Assembly: GCA_905182475.1 (NCBI GenBank)
Contig: CAJJBR010000033.1
Span: 24,943 to 88,942, forward strand
Reading direction: 5' to 3'
Length of the DNA stretch: 64,000 bases
Source of the DNA: Akkermansiaceae bacterium
GTDB lineage: Bacteria; Verrucomicrobiota; Verrucomicrobiia; Verrucomicrobiales; Akkermansiaceae
Position 1 is the first letter of the stretch, and each line of letters starts with the position of its first letter. Under the pieces are notes generated by a model. It saw only the letters and a list, made by a program, of their open reading frames with translations, was not told where the DNA came from and made no database searches. A program made the translations under genes and the position numbers. Below, piece after piece: positions 16,369 to 24,975 of this stretch.

Positions 16369-16947
16369 TCAAATGGAGAGGTCACCCTTCATGCGGGCGG
16401 TGCCGAGTTCACGTTTCAGTGCTTCGAGCCCGTAACGGTAGCGGGATGCGGCGGTGTTTTGTGAGATTTCGAGGGCTTTCCCGATCTCGGCAAACGTGCG
16501 CTCACCCCAAACTTTCATAATGATGACTTCGGAAAATTTTTCAGGGAGAGCCTTGAGTGCGTCTTCAAGCTGGGAGCGGGTTTCTTCATCTCCGCCCTCG
16601 TTGTCGAACCAAGGATGGAACGCATCCTGTTGGAGTGACTCGGTGTCTGCGGAGACGTTGTTTTCTCGCTTCGTGCGCCTGTCGTTCTTGCGGGAAAGGT
16701 CGATCGCGAGCCGGCGGATCGTGGTGTAAAGATAAGGCTGCCAAGCTTGCTGCCCGCCGACGAATTCACCCGCGCGAATCTTTTCGACGAGTTTGACGAC
16801 TGCGTCCTGAAGGACATCCTGTGCATCTTCATGGGATCGGGTTTGTTGGCGTGCGAAGAGGAAAAGTTTCGGGGCGTGTTCGTCCAGCCAGACGCGCCAT
16901 GCGCTGGCTGCTGGGGAACTCTGTGTCGGAGCTTCGATTGCTGACAT
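16369..16947 (-). CDS. ECF-type RNA polymerase sigma factor
   Basis: The 192-residue protein has sigma-70 region 2 (APKLFLFARQQTRSHEDAQDVLQDAVVKLVEK, then the -10 recognition helix 'YLYTTIRRLAIDLSRKNDRR') and region 4 (LEDALKALPEKFSEVIIMKVWGERTFAEIGKALEISQNTAASRYRYGLEALKREL in short blocks). Regions 1 and 3 are absent, as in ECF sigma factors. It is followed by a one-pass membrane protein and a decayed PDZ gene, the usual layout of an envelope-stress module in which the membrane protein sequesters sigma until a signal arrives. With the PDZ gene lost, signal transfer may be altered. Confidence 0.9.
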   Translation of the reverse strand: MSAIEAPTQSSPAASAWRVWLDEHAPKLFLFARQQTRSHEDAQDVLQDAVVKLVEKIRAGEFVGGQQAWQPYLYTTIRRLAIDLSRKNDRRTKRENNVSADTESLQQDAFHPWFDNEGGDEETRSQLEDALKALPEKFSEVIIMKVWGERTFAEIGKALEISQNTAASRYRYGLEALKRELGTARMKGDLSI

Positions 16948-17058
16948 GGTTTTAGGAGGTGTAGTAGTAGCGGCACGTTTGCAGCGATTTGTTCAGATTT
17001 CCAATGAAAGAAGGATTTGGAGATTGAATGATTAACTTTCCTGAAGTATTTGACGGGC

Positions 17059-18723
17059 ATGGACTTCCTTAAAATTTTGGGTATTTGCGTGTTGGTTCTG
17101 GGACTTTCCCAATGCCGGAAGAAATCGAACCCGGTGGAAAAAGAGGTTCATGAAGCTGGTTATGAGATGACGGCGGAAGGCTGGTTTAAAGCCATCGAGG
17201 GGAATGATGTCTCGGTGATGAGGAAGATGGTAGACGGTGATTTCGATCATAAAACCAAGGATATTGATGGGAAAAGCGGACTGCACGTGGTGGCGGCAGC
17301 GGGAAGTAAGGAGGCTGGCGAATATCTTCTAAATAAAGGACATACCATCGATATTGCAGGGTCTGAGGGGAGGACACCGCTGATGGAGGCTGTTTTTGCC
17401 GACCGTCCAGAGATGGTAAAATGGCTACTCAGACAGGGAGCAGATCCCAATGCGAAAGACAACGGAGGTTTCATGGCGCTTATGCTGGCAAGCATGGAAG
17501 GTAAAAGCGCAGCTGTCGAAGAACTTGCGCCTTACCACCGGGCGGATCTTGATTCGGCGCTGCTGCTGGCGGCACTGGTAGGCCAGGCGGAGGTGATCGA
17601 TGTCCTGACTAACTACGGTGCTTCGGTCTATGCCCGGATGGAGGACGGGCGGACACCGCTGATGCTTTCCGCACAAAATGGCCACAAGCAAGCGGCGGCG
17701 CTACTGATCGATATCGGCGCGAGTCGGTTTTCCACGACTGAGGCAGGTGATACTGCTCAGAGCCTGGCGGTTGCTGCTGGTCATAGTGAGATTGCAGCGA
17801 TGATTGATAGCGGTTTTTCTGGCGACAGCCTGGCATTCGAAACTGACGAGGAAGTCGCTGAGGCGATGGAGGAGTATTTGGAGGATTTTGATCCGGGGCT
17901 AGAAGAGCCTGCTGAAGTAGGCTCGCTGGCATTAAATGAAGATGGAGGTCAGGATTTTGCTCCTTTGGATCGTTCGGGCGATAGTGGAGATGCTCCAAGG
18001 GATTTTACTCCTGAATCTTCCGATGATTTATCCGAGAACGCTTCAAATCGAACCTCGGCCGACGGGGCGCTTCTCGGTGCAGCCGTGGGAGTGATCTCCG
18101 GTGAGGTCGGTTCGAATCAAACTAGCCCTTCAGAAAGGACGTCCACTAGGCCGCGGGTTCCGAAAACGCTAGCTGGTGCCCGTATTGGGAAAGTGAAATT
18201 CGCTCCGGCTGGCGGCGGGATTGATGCTCCGGTATCCGGTGCTGAAATCCCCCTAGTCATGCGCCACTTCCGCCAGCGGGAGCTTCCGGTGGAAGTCCGG
18301 GAGGTATCCGGTGGTGTCGCTTCCTTACGAATTGCAGGGGCGGAGCCGAAAGAAGTGCAAGTGCAGGCGGGCGAGAACATTCCCCAATCGAATCTGGTGG
18401 TGGTGAAAGTTTTCAGCAGAACCGAACAGGGGAAACTCAACAACAACGCTCCAATCGAAGTGGGTGTCGTCGAAGTGGAGGACAAAAGTAGTGGTCAGCG
18501 AAGGGAATGGATAGCCGGAAGGCCGGCATCCGGTCATGATCCCGTGGCGCTGGTGGAAGACGCAGCCACAGGCCAAAGATATGTCGCAAAGCCGGGACAG
18601 AGGTTCACTTCGGAAGACGGGCGCGAGTTTATTGTGAATGACGTTCGCCCTAGCCAACTGGTGATCGAAGATACAAGCAGCGGCGAAGTTCGCACACTGC
18701 GCCTGCGCGGCCCTAAAGGCTGA
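17059..18723 (+). CDS. Ankyrin-repeat exported protein with C-terminal PilP-like region
   Basis: ATG 17059 gives a 554-residue protein with an N-terminal export signal ending 'LVLGLSQC'. The Cys suggests a lipoprotein, although Gln before it is unusual. Ankyrin repeats run from about residue 45 to 250, with clear units such as 'EGRTPLMEAVFADRPEMVKW' and 'DGRTPLMLSAQNGHKQAAAL'. An acidic, disordered linker follows. The C-terminal 180 residues are beta-rich; the end (RYVAKPGQRFTSEDGREFIV ... LVIEDTSSGEVRTLRL) recalls the HR-type domain of PilP/GspC assembly proteins. Such a combination would fit an envelope scaffold. The ACT-domain gene follows 15 bp downstream. Confidence 0.8.
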   Translation: MDFLKILGICVLVLGLSQCRKKSNPVEKEVHEAGYEMTAEGWFKAIEGNDVSVMRKMVDGDFDHKTKDIDGKSGLHVVAAAGSKEAGEYLLNKGHTIDIAGSEGRTPLMEAVFADRPEMVKWLLRQGADPNAKDNGGFMALMLASMEGKSAAVEELAPYHRADLDSALLLAALVGQAEVIDVLTNYGASVYARMEDGRTPLMLSAQNGHKQAAALLIDIGASRFSTTEAGDTAQSLAVAAGHSEIAAMIDSGFSGDSLAFETDEEVAEAMEEYLEDFDPGLEEPAEVGSLALNEDGGQDFAPLDRSGDSGDAPRDFTPESSDDLSENASNRTSADGALLGAAVGVISGEVGSNQTSPSERTSTRPRVPKTLAGARIGKVKFAPAGGGIDAPVSGAEIPLVMRHFRQRELPVEVREVSGGVASLRIAGAEPKEVQVQAGENIPQSNLVVVKVFSRTEQGKLNNNAPIEVGVVEVEDKSSGQRREWIAGRPASGHDPVALVEDAATGQRYVAKPGQRFTSEDGREFIVNDVRPSQLVIEDTSSGEVRTLRLRGPKG

Positions 18724-18738
18724 ACCCGAAAAAATACC

Positions 18739-19215
18739 ATGGGTCAGCAATTTCAGGATGGAGGTGACACGGTTGCCGAGAACGGCTCTCCGGTCAGGCA
18801 ATTTTCAGTGATGCTCCCGAACCGGGTTGGGGCGTTGGCGTCGCTTGTGAAGCTATTGCGGGCGTCATCCATTGAGGTGATCGGCCTGAGTGTTCAAGAC
18901 TCGCGGGATGCGACGGTTGCTAGGTTAGTAGTTTCCGATCCGGATGCGGCTGAGTCGATTTTCTGTGAAAAAGGGATTGCGCACACGAGCTGCGAGCTGG
19001 TTGTGATTGCGCTGAAAGAAGCGGGGCCGGGACTTCTCCAGTGTCTGGATATTCTCATGGTTGCGGAAACGAACATTGATTTCGCATACGCGCTACTCCC
19101 TGGTTCCCACCAGCAGGCGATGCTCGCGATGCACGTGGAGGACTACGAGTTCGCGATCTCCGTCCTCAACCGCAGCGGCTTCAAGCTGATGTATGAAGAG
19201 GATCTGGTGAGGTAG
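18739..19215 (+). CDS. Tandem ACT-domain protein
   Basis: The 158-residue protein consists of a short leader and two ACT domains. The first reads 'RQFSVMLPNRVGALASLVKL' and the second is built around 'LQCLDILMVAETNIDFAYALL'. No catalytic domain is attached. Stand-alone double ACT proteins bind amino acids and modulate metabolic enzymes or regulators; 'NRVGALASLVKLLR' is the usual ligand-loop region. It lies 15 bp after the ankyrin gene on the same strand and may be co-transcribed, although a functional link is not obvious. The ligand is unknown. Confidence 0.85.
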   Translation: MGQQFQDGGDTVAENGSPVRQFSVMLPNRVGALASLVKLLRASSIEVIGLSVQDSRDATVARLVVSDPDAAESIFCEKGIAHTSCELVVIALKEAGPGLLQCLDILMVAETNIDFAYALLPGSHQQAMLAMHVEDYEFAISVLNRSGFKLMYEEDLVR

Positions 19216-19261
19216 TGGATGAGGAGTAGCTTTCTCCAGAACGCGGCTCCGTCCCGGCCTG

Positions 19262-22200
19262 TTATTTTGCGCCGGGGAGTTTCGCTGGATCGACCAATTC
19301 CGGTTCCGCTGCTTTGGTCGCCTTTGCCTCCTTGGTTAAGCTGGCGAGCCATGCGACTAGGTCTCGGATTTCCTCTGGTTTGAGGAGATGCCCGATGGGA
19401 GGCATGGCGGAAATGGGAGGTGTGAAAGATTCTACGTCGGAGCGCTTGGCTCGGAGGAGTTTGTCTGGGGTGGCTACGTCGATGTGATCCGGGGTTTCCT
19501 CGACGAGGTTCCCGGCGAGGGTGCCTCCGTTTTTGAAGGTGAGGGAGGTGATTCCGAATCCAGGTGCAACCACTGCAGTGGGGTTCACGACTGATTCGAG
19601 GAGGTAGCGGCGCTCGTGGTGTTTGGCGATTCCTGCGAGATTCGGACCAGCATCACCACCGGCGGAGCGTGCGTCGTCATTGGCTTTGTGGCAGCGCATG
19701 CATTGGCCGACGGGGTGGGAGGTGAAAAGGGAGAATCCGTTTTTCGCGTTCCCACCTTCGAGGGAGATGTTGAAGCGGGCGAGAGGATCATCGCTCGCCT
19801 TCATTGCTTTTTCAAAAGCGGTGAGGGCGCTGGCGACGAGGGGTTCCTTTCTGGTCTTTGCCGCGGCGATGAGTTCAATAGCACATGCGGAGATGCCGTT
19901 GGCATCCTTGAGTTTGACTAGGTGGCTCGCGATGAATTTCGCAGCCTTGTCGCTGGGGATTGAGGCGAGGATGCTCCATGATTTCTGGGCACGGGAGGTG
20001 TTGTCGGAATCGATGGTTTTTTCTGAAATGGCGATGGCTGACTCCGGGTCGCGTTCGGACAAACTTTTCAGGGCGGTAAGAGCGAGAGCGTCAGTCTTGT
20101 CACTGACGAGTTTGGCAAGATATTGGTTCAGGCTGCTTCCATCGCGCTCGATGAAGAGGGTGAGTGCCTTTTCACGTGCATCGTCCGGTAGTTTGGAATT
20201 ATTGATGAGTTTGCTAAGCGTTTCATCGTCGAGTGATGCGAGGCCAATCTTGAATTTTTTCACAAGATTCAGAGCGCTGGTGAGGACGAATCCGTCCAAT
20301 TTCAGGAGATCCGGGAGGGCGGCGCTGAGGGCGGGTTTGATCGTCTCTAGTGGGCGTGGATCGAGGGGGCGCCAGTGACCGGTGAGCTGATCGACGGGAA
20401 AAGGTTTCTCCCATTCCATGACGAGACGGAGAGCTTCTTCGCGGACTTCTTGCGGTAGTGATGCGTTTGCTATGACTTTCAGAAGTCGGGTTGCGTTCTC
20501 CTCAGTGCCAACGCGGTATGCGTTGTGGATCAGGCGGTGTAGCATAAAGGCGGTCCATTTACGGCCATCGAGTTCGTCGAGCAGGGCGGCGACGGCCGGG
20601 CGGACATCGCTCATGTCCTTGTCGCAGATGGCGCGGATTGCCTCGTCCTGAACTTTCGGGTCTGCATCCCGTACGAAGTAAGCAACTTCCGGGCTATTGA
20701 GACGACGTAGGGCGACGACGGCGGCGAGGCGCAGGGCGGCAGAAGGATGGGCGTGCAGTGCGCTGATCTGAGCTGGCTTGGCGGTGATGTGTTCGAGGGC
20801 GTAGATTCCTGCGTGGCGGAGATACACGTCCTGGTTGTTATTTCTCCCAATGAAATCGAGAATAGCGGAGGAATGGCCGATCGCTTTCATCTTTCCGATT
20901 GCGATTCCTGCGGCGAAGGCAACACGTGGGTTCTTGTCGAAGAGCAGGGCGGCGAGCGGAAGGCTATTGCCGTCAACGGGAGCGTCGCCGATGGCGCGGA
21001 GTGCCTGGACGCGGATTTCCGGATCGGGATCATTGAGGATTACGATGAGGGCTTTCGCGGCGTTTTCCCGGAGATCTTTTATCGGGACGTCTACAAATTC
21101 ATTCGTAGGCCGTGGAACGGAGCCGCGGCGGGTGATGATTCCCAGTCCCCAGATGGCATGAATACGTTTGAGTTTGTCTTCCGATTTAGTCGCTTCCACG
21201 AAAGTTGGGAGAGCATCGATCTTCCGGGTGAGAGCCATTTGGGCGCGGAGGCGGACACGTGAATCCGCGTGTCCGAGGAGCTTGCTGAGTTCTTCGGAGT
21301 CGCGTTGGTCGAAGCCTTCGGAAATGAGTTCGGCTGCGTGCTTTGTCTCGGCAGTCAAGTAGGTGTTTTTACCTGCATCGAGCGAGATTAGGCGTCCTGC
21401 GTTATGTGACTTCCAGCCTGTGACAAAATCGGTGATAAACACTCGGCCATCGAAGGAGTATTCCACGTCGGTCGCCGCGATGCCCCAAGTAAGCTTGCGG
21501 GCATCGGTCATTTTCATCCCGGCTCCCTTCGATTCCATGGCGAAAGACCAGATGCCGGATCTGTTTGCTCCACCCTTATAATCACAGATCAGGAAACGGC
21601 CTTTTTCGCTTTCTAGGAAGCCGGTGCCAGGGTGGTAGGTGAGCCCTGATGGCCCTGCGGAGAGGTGGGCTGAGGGAGGAAGGATGTAGGCGGGTTGCGA
21701 GTCGTTTTCCAATTCCCACATTTTTTCATTCATCCACCGGCTAGGTGGGCGCTCTTCGAGGTCGATCTGGCGGTGGAAGGTGTGCATGGCTTGGTGCTCC
21801 ATTTGCCAACCGGATTCTCCGCCTTCGACAAGATAAACGATGCGCGAGGCATCCCCCTGATCCGAGTTGTTATCGACGGAGAATGCATTTCCAAATTCAT
21901 CGAAAGCGATTTCCTTGGGGTTGCGAAGGCCGGTGTGCATGAGCTCGAAGCCGCTGCCATCGGGTTCGAAGCGGAAGACCGCCCCTTCGTTGGGGTAGTG
22001 GAGTTCCTTGCCAGCCTTCGTTACCATTGAAAAACCACGATCGCCGATCGTGCCGTAGATCCGTCCGTCGGGGCCGAGTGTGAAGCCATTCATGTCGTGG
22101 CCGGAAAGGGAGATGCGGACGCCAAAGCCTTCCTTCACCACTTTCCGCTCGTCGGAAACGCCGTCGTCATTGGTGTCGCGGAGTTTGTAGATCTTCGGGA

Positions 22201-23185
22201 TACACGCGAAGTACAGCGCCTCGTCGTAATAGAATATCCCTGCTGCGGTGCCATCGAGGAGGTTGTTGAAACCATCGGCGAAGACTTTGGATTCATCGAA
22301 AGTCCCGTCACCATTGGTATCGGAAAGGCGGCGTATCACCTCGGAAACCTCAGTCATATATTTCTCGGAAACTTTTCCTTTCCACTTCTTGTGGAGGGCA
22401 CGCCTGTCATCGGTAGTCTGTGACTGGAGGTCGTCGAGATACCAGTAGAGGTGATTGCGGTTGTCCTCGACCCCGTGGCGGAAACGGTGAGTTTCAGCAA
22501 CGAATACATTGCCCTGATCGTCAAAGGTGAGCGCGGTAGGGGATTTGATTTTCTGGTTTTCGTAGTCTGCCTCGATTTTAAGAATGCTTCCTTCCGGAAT
22601 GGTGGCTCCAGCGAGGGCGTCCGTGGTGACGAGTTTCTCCGTAAACAATTTTCCGCCCTTGGTGGTTGCCGGGAACTTCGGGTTCGCGTAGTTGCCGAAA
22701 AGGATTTCATCCACGGCAATAATGCCCCACCGCCCCTTTTGCTCATCGATCACTCGGATGACGGCTCTGCTACCCTTGAGTTTGGTTACGTCCCATTGCG
22801 AAGGGGAGAAACGGAGGCTGTTGTCACCAGTGCTTTCAAATTCCACTTTGCCGTCCAACAGTAGTTGCACCGCCGTTTTTCCCGGATGATTGCCACCGGC
22901 GATGAGGAATGAGATGAAGTTGGTTTTGATCGTGAACTCCTGAGAGACCAAGGCTCCGGTAGCTTCGTCACCGCCATGCGCGGAAGTGGCGAAGGCGTTG
23001 TTCGAATAGGCGGTGAAAGGATTCTTCATTTCATCGAGCTTCCCGTGGACGGGGGATAGGCCGAATGCGGAACCAATCGTCTTCCAGTCGCCAAAGCCGT
23101 CTCCTTCGAAGGATTGGAATGCGGCATGGGTGGAGCTGGTAAGAGCCGTGATGGCGAGAAGCGAAAGGAGATGCGGTAGTTTCAT
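19262..23185 (-). CDS. PVC-type membrane-bound dehydrogenase with HEAT repeats and heme-c site
   Basis: ATG 23185 gives a 1307-residue exported protein (signal peptide LLSLLAITALTSSTHA). Segments in order are: a lectin-like or levanase-C-like domain (about 20-165, 'FQSFEGDGFGDWKTIGSAFG'); a glucose-dehydrogenase-like propeller (about 200-640, 'KSPTALTFDDQGNVFVAETH', 'GFTLGPDGRIYGTIGDRGFS'); HEAT repeats (about 650-1100, 'DPDPEIRVQALRAIGDAP'); and a C-terminal cytochrome-c domain with CMRCH and 'GGDAGPNLAGIAKHHERRYL'. This architecture is a hallmark of Planctomycetes and Verrucomicrobia, where it oxidises sugars or related compounds in the periplasm and passes electrons to heme. The exact substrate is unknown. 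Confidence 0.9.
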   Translation of the reverse strand: MKLPHLLSLLAITALTSSTHAAFQSFEGDGFGDWKTIGSAFGLSPVHGKLDEMKNPFTAYSNNAFATSAHGGDEATGALVSQEFTIKTNFISFLIAGGNHPGKTAVQLLLDGKVEFESTGDNSLRFSPSQWDVTKLKGSRAVIRVIDEQKGRWGIIAVDEILFGNYANPKFPATTKGGKLFTEKLVTTDALAGATIPEGSILKIEADYENQKIKSPTALTFDDQGNVFVAETHRFRHGVEDNRNHLYWYLDDLQSQTTDDRRALHKKWKGKVSEKYMTEVSEVIRRLSDTNGDGTFDESKVFADGFNNLLDGTAAGIFYYDEALYFACIPKIYKLRDTNDDGVSDERKVVKEGFGVRISLSGHDMNGFTLGPDGRIYGTIGDRGFSMVTKAGKELHYPNEGAVFRFEPDGSGFELMHTGLRNPKEIAFDEFGNAFSVDNNSDQGDASRIVYLVEGGESGWQMEHQAMHTFHRQIDLEERPPSRWMNEKMWELENDSQPAYILPPSAHLSAGPSGLTYHPGTGFLESEKGRFLICDYKGGANRSGIWSFAMESKGAGMKMTDARKLTWGIAATDVEYSFDGRVFITDFVTGWKSHNAGRLISLDAGKNTYLTAETKHAAELISEGFDQRDSEELSKLLGHADSRVRLRAQMALTRKIDALPTFVEATKSEDKLKRIHAIWGLGIITRRGSVPRPTNEFVDVPIKDLRENAAKALIVILNDPDPEIRVQALRAIGDAPVDGNSLPLAALLFDKNPRVAFAAGIAIGKMKAIGHSSAILDFIGRNNNQDVYLRHAGIYALEHITAKPAQISALHAHPSAALRLAAVVALRRLNSPEVAYFVRDADPKVQDEAIRAICDKDMSDVRPAVAALLDELDGRKWTAFMLHRLIHNAYRVGTEENATRLLKVIANASLPQEVREEALRLVMEWEKPFPVDQLTGHWRPLDPRPLETIKPALSAALPDLLKLDGFVLTSALNLVKKFKIGLASLDDETLSKLINNSKLPDDAREKALTLFIERDGSSLNQYLAKLVSDKTDALALTALKSLSERDPESAIAISEKTIDSDNTSRAQKSWSILASIPSDKAAKFIASHLVKLKDANGISACAIELIAAAKTRKEPLVASALTAFEKAMKASDDPLARFNISLEGGNAKNGFSLFTSHPVGQCMRCHKANDDARSAGGDAGPNLAGIAKHHERRYLLESVVNPTAVVAPGFGITSLTFKNGGTLAGNLVEETPDHIDVATPDKLLRAKRSDVESFTPPISAMPPIGHLLKPEEIRDLVAWLASLTKEAKATKAAEPELVDPAKLPGAK

Positions 23186-23357
23186 AAGCTTGTTTGGAGG
23201 TGTGGCCTGAGAATGTGATCCAATAGGCTCGCTGGGAAGGCTTGCCAACCGTAAAAGCTGTCTAGCAGGCCTATGGATATCAAGAGCTATCTTGGATGGC
23301 ACGGAATGGATCGTAAGTCGCTGGGAGTGGCGCGGGTTTAGCATAGAATTGGGTTCT

Positions 23358-24740
23358 TTAGAAAAATACCATTGAAAGTCCTGTGATCAGCAGGACGAAG
23401 AGCATGTTCAGCACCACGCCAACTCGGATCATTTCCCGCTGCGGAACGAGGCCGGTGCCGAAGACGATGGCGTTTGGAGGAGTGCCTACCGGGAGCATGA
23501 AGGCGCAGGAGGCGGCGAGTGCGAGGGGTAGGATGAGCTTCGCCGGAGCCAGATCGAACTCAGTTGCCATCGTGAAAAAGATCGGGACGAGAAGGGCGGC
23601 GCTGGCGGTATTGCTGGACAGCTCGGTGAGGAAAATGACGAAGCAAACGACGGCGCCTACGATTGCCCAAAGCGGCCATGCATCCATTGCCCCGCCGAGC
23701 AGCCTTGCGAGGAACAGGCTGGTGCCGGAGGATCCGAGGATGCCGCTAAGAGCGAGCCCACCGCCGAAGAGGAGGAGGACGCCCCATTCGGTGCCGTGCT
23801 CAATCTGTTTCCACGTCACGACCTTTGCCACCGCGAGCGCTACGACCGCCGTGAGTGCGATCCACGTATCCATGCTGGAAATGGAGAACCACGCCCCGAT
23901 TTTCGAGCTAAAGATCCAGGATACTGCGGTGAGGGCGAAGATTCCCAAGGTGACCTTGCGTTGCATGGTGAACTGGAAATCTTCCGTTTCACCTTCGATC
24001 ATGAGCTTTTTTTCGTCCGGATTCGACGGGCGCAGCATCAGATAAAGGGCAATAACCATTATGGGGAGTAGCAGTATGACCGCCGGGATCCCGAAGGCCA
24101 TCCATTCGGAAAAAGTGACGTCGAGTTGCTTCGCGGCTATGCCGTTTGGCGGGCTGCCGACGATGGTGCCGAGTCCGCCGATACTCGCGGAGTAGGCCAA
24201 CCCGAGAAGGAGGAACCAACGGTTGTTCAGCTTCTTTTTTCCTTCGCCAAACTGGTTGAGTATGCCGAGGGCGAGGGGAATCATCATCGCGGTGGTCGCG
24301 GTATTGCTCATCCACATGGAGAGCACTGCGGTGCCGAGGAAAAGCAACAGGGCGACGGGGACGAACTTTCCTTTCCCAAGTTTCGCGAGCTTTTCCGCAA
24401 GCCAGCGGTCGATCCCCTGCGCGGAAAGTGCGGATGCAATCGCGAAGCCCCCGAAGAACAGGAAAATGGGAGGGGCGGCGAAGGAGGCGAGCGAAGTTTT
24501 CACATCGGACAGACCCATTGCGGCACCGAGTACGGGCACGAGTAGAGCCGTTATCGCAAGGGGCAGGGCTTCCGTCATCCATAGGCATGCGATGCAGGCG
24601 AAGAACGCGAGTCCCAGCCGTATCGTTCCCGGATCAAGTCCCTCCAGAGCCGGACTACCTTCGGATAGCGGAAGGAAAAAGGCGATGAGGAGAAGCAGCG
24701 CGATGCTGATGGCAATCTTCATTGGTGTATCTAATGGCAT
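23358..24740 (-). CDS. DASS (SLC13) sodium:anion symporter
   Basis: This polytopic membrane protein of about 460 residues belongs to the divalent-anion:sodium symporter family, which imports di- and tricarboxylates or sulfate. Diagnostic parts are the two Ser-Asn-Thr motifs: 'MWMSNTATTAMMIPLALGIL' in the first half and 'TELSSNTASAALLVPIFFTM' in the second. Also typical are 'LWMTEALPLAITALLVPVLG' near the start and 'MLPVGTPPNAIVFGTG' near the end. The start is uncertain: Met at 24740 or 24722, and neither has a clear Shine-Dalgarno. It lies upstream of the PVC dehydrogenase on the same strand, 170 bp apart, so co-expression is possible but not shown. Confidence 0.88.
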   Translation of the reverse strand: MPLDTPMKIAISIALLLLIAFFLPLSEGSPALEGLDPGTIRLGLAFFACIACLWMTEALPLAITALLVPVLGAAMGLSDVKTSLASFAAPPIFLFFGGFAIASALSAQGIDRWLAEKLAKLGKGKFVPVALLLFLGTAVLSMWMSNTATTAMMIPLALGILNQFGEGKKKLNNRWFLLLGLAYSASIGGLGTIVGSPPNGIAAKQLDVTFSEWMAFGIPAVILLLPIMVIALYLMLRPSNPDEKKLMIEGETEDFQFTMQRKVTLGIFALTAVSWIFSSKIGAWFSISSMDTWIALTAVVALAVAKVVTWKQIEHGTEWGVLLLFGGGLALSGILGSSGTSLFLARLLGGAMDAWPLWAIVGAVVCFVIFLTELSSNTASAALLVPIFFTMATEFDLAPAKLILPLALAASCAFMLPVGTPPNAIVFGTGLVPQREMIRVGVVLNMLFVLLITGLSMVFF

Positions 24741-24776
24741 GGCGGGCGGTCGGGGCGAATACATTTAGAAATTTCA

Positions 24777-24885
24777 AACCACCGATTGCACGGATTGACA
24801 CGGATAAGAATATAGCTCCGGCTGTAAATCCGTGATCAGCACTATTTCCCGATATCTGTGATCATCTGAGAAATCGGTGGTTAAA
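24777..24885. repeat. Dispersed-type element with 11-bp inverted ends
   Basis: AACCACCGATT (24777-24787) is repeated inverted as AATCGGTGGTT (24872-24882). Inside are tandem-like words (TGCACGGATTGACACGGAT) and their approximate complements (AATCCGTGATCAGCAC, ATCTGTGATCATCTGAG). Such 'accac-gatt-cacggat' elements are common intergenic repeats in PVC and related bacteria. It sits between the divergent transporter and TPR genes and could fold into one long hairpin. Only one copy was found in the window. Confidence 0.6.
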
Positions 24886-24975
24886 TTCATCTCATTTTCC
24901 CCGAAACCCTCGGTGGGGTTGCTGTCGAACATCAAATTTGACGCGGAGGGATATTTTCAACACAGTGTCGGAACG

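Noticed and set aside
19623-20378. 251-aa plus-strand ORF opposite the PVC dehydrogenase
   Set aside because: It is Arg/Ser-rich, antisense to conserved cytochrome and HEAT sequence, and has no plausible domain.
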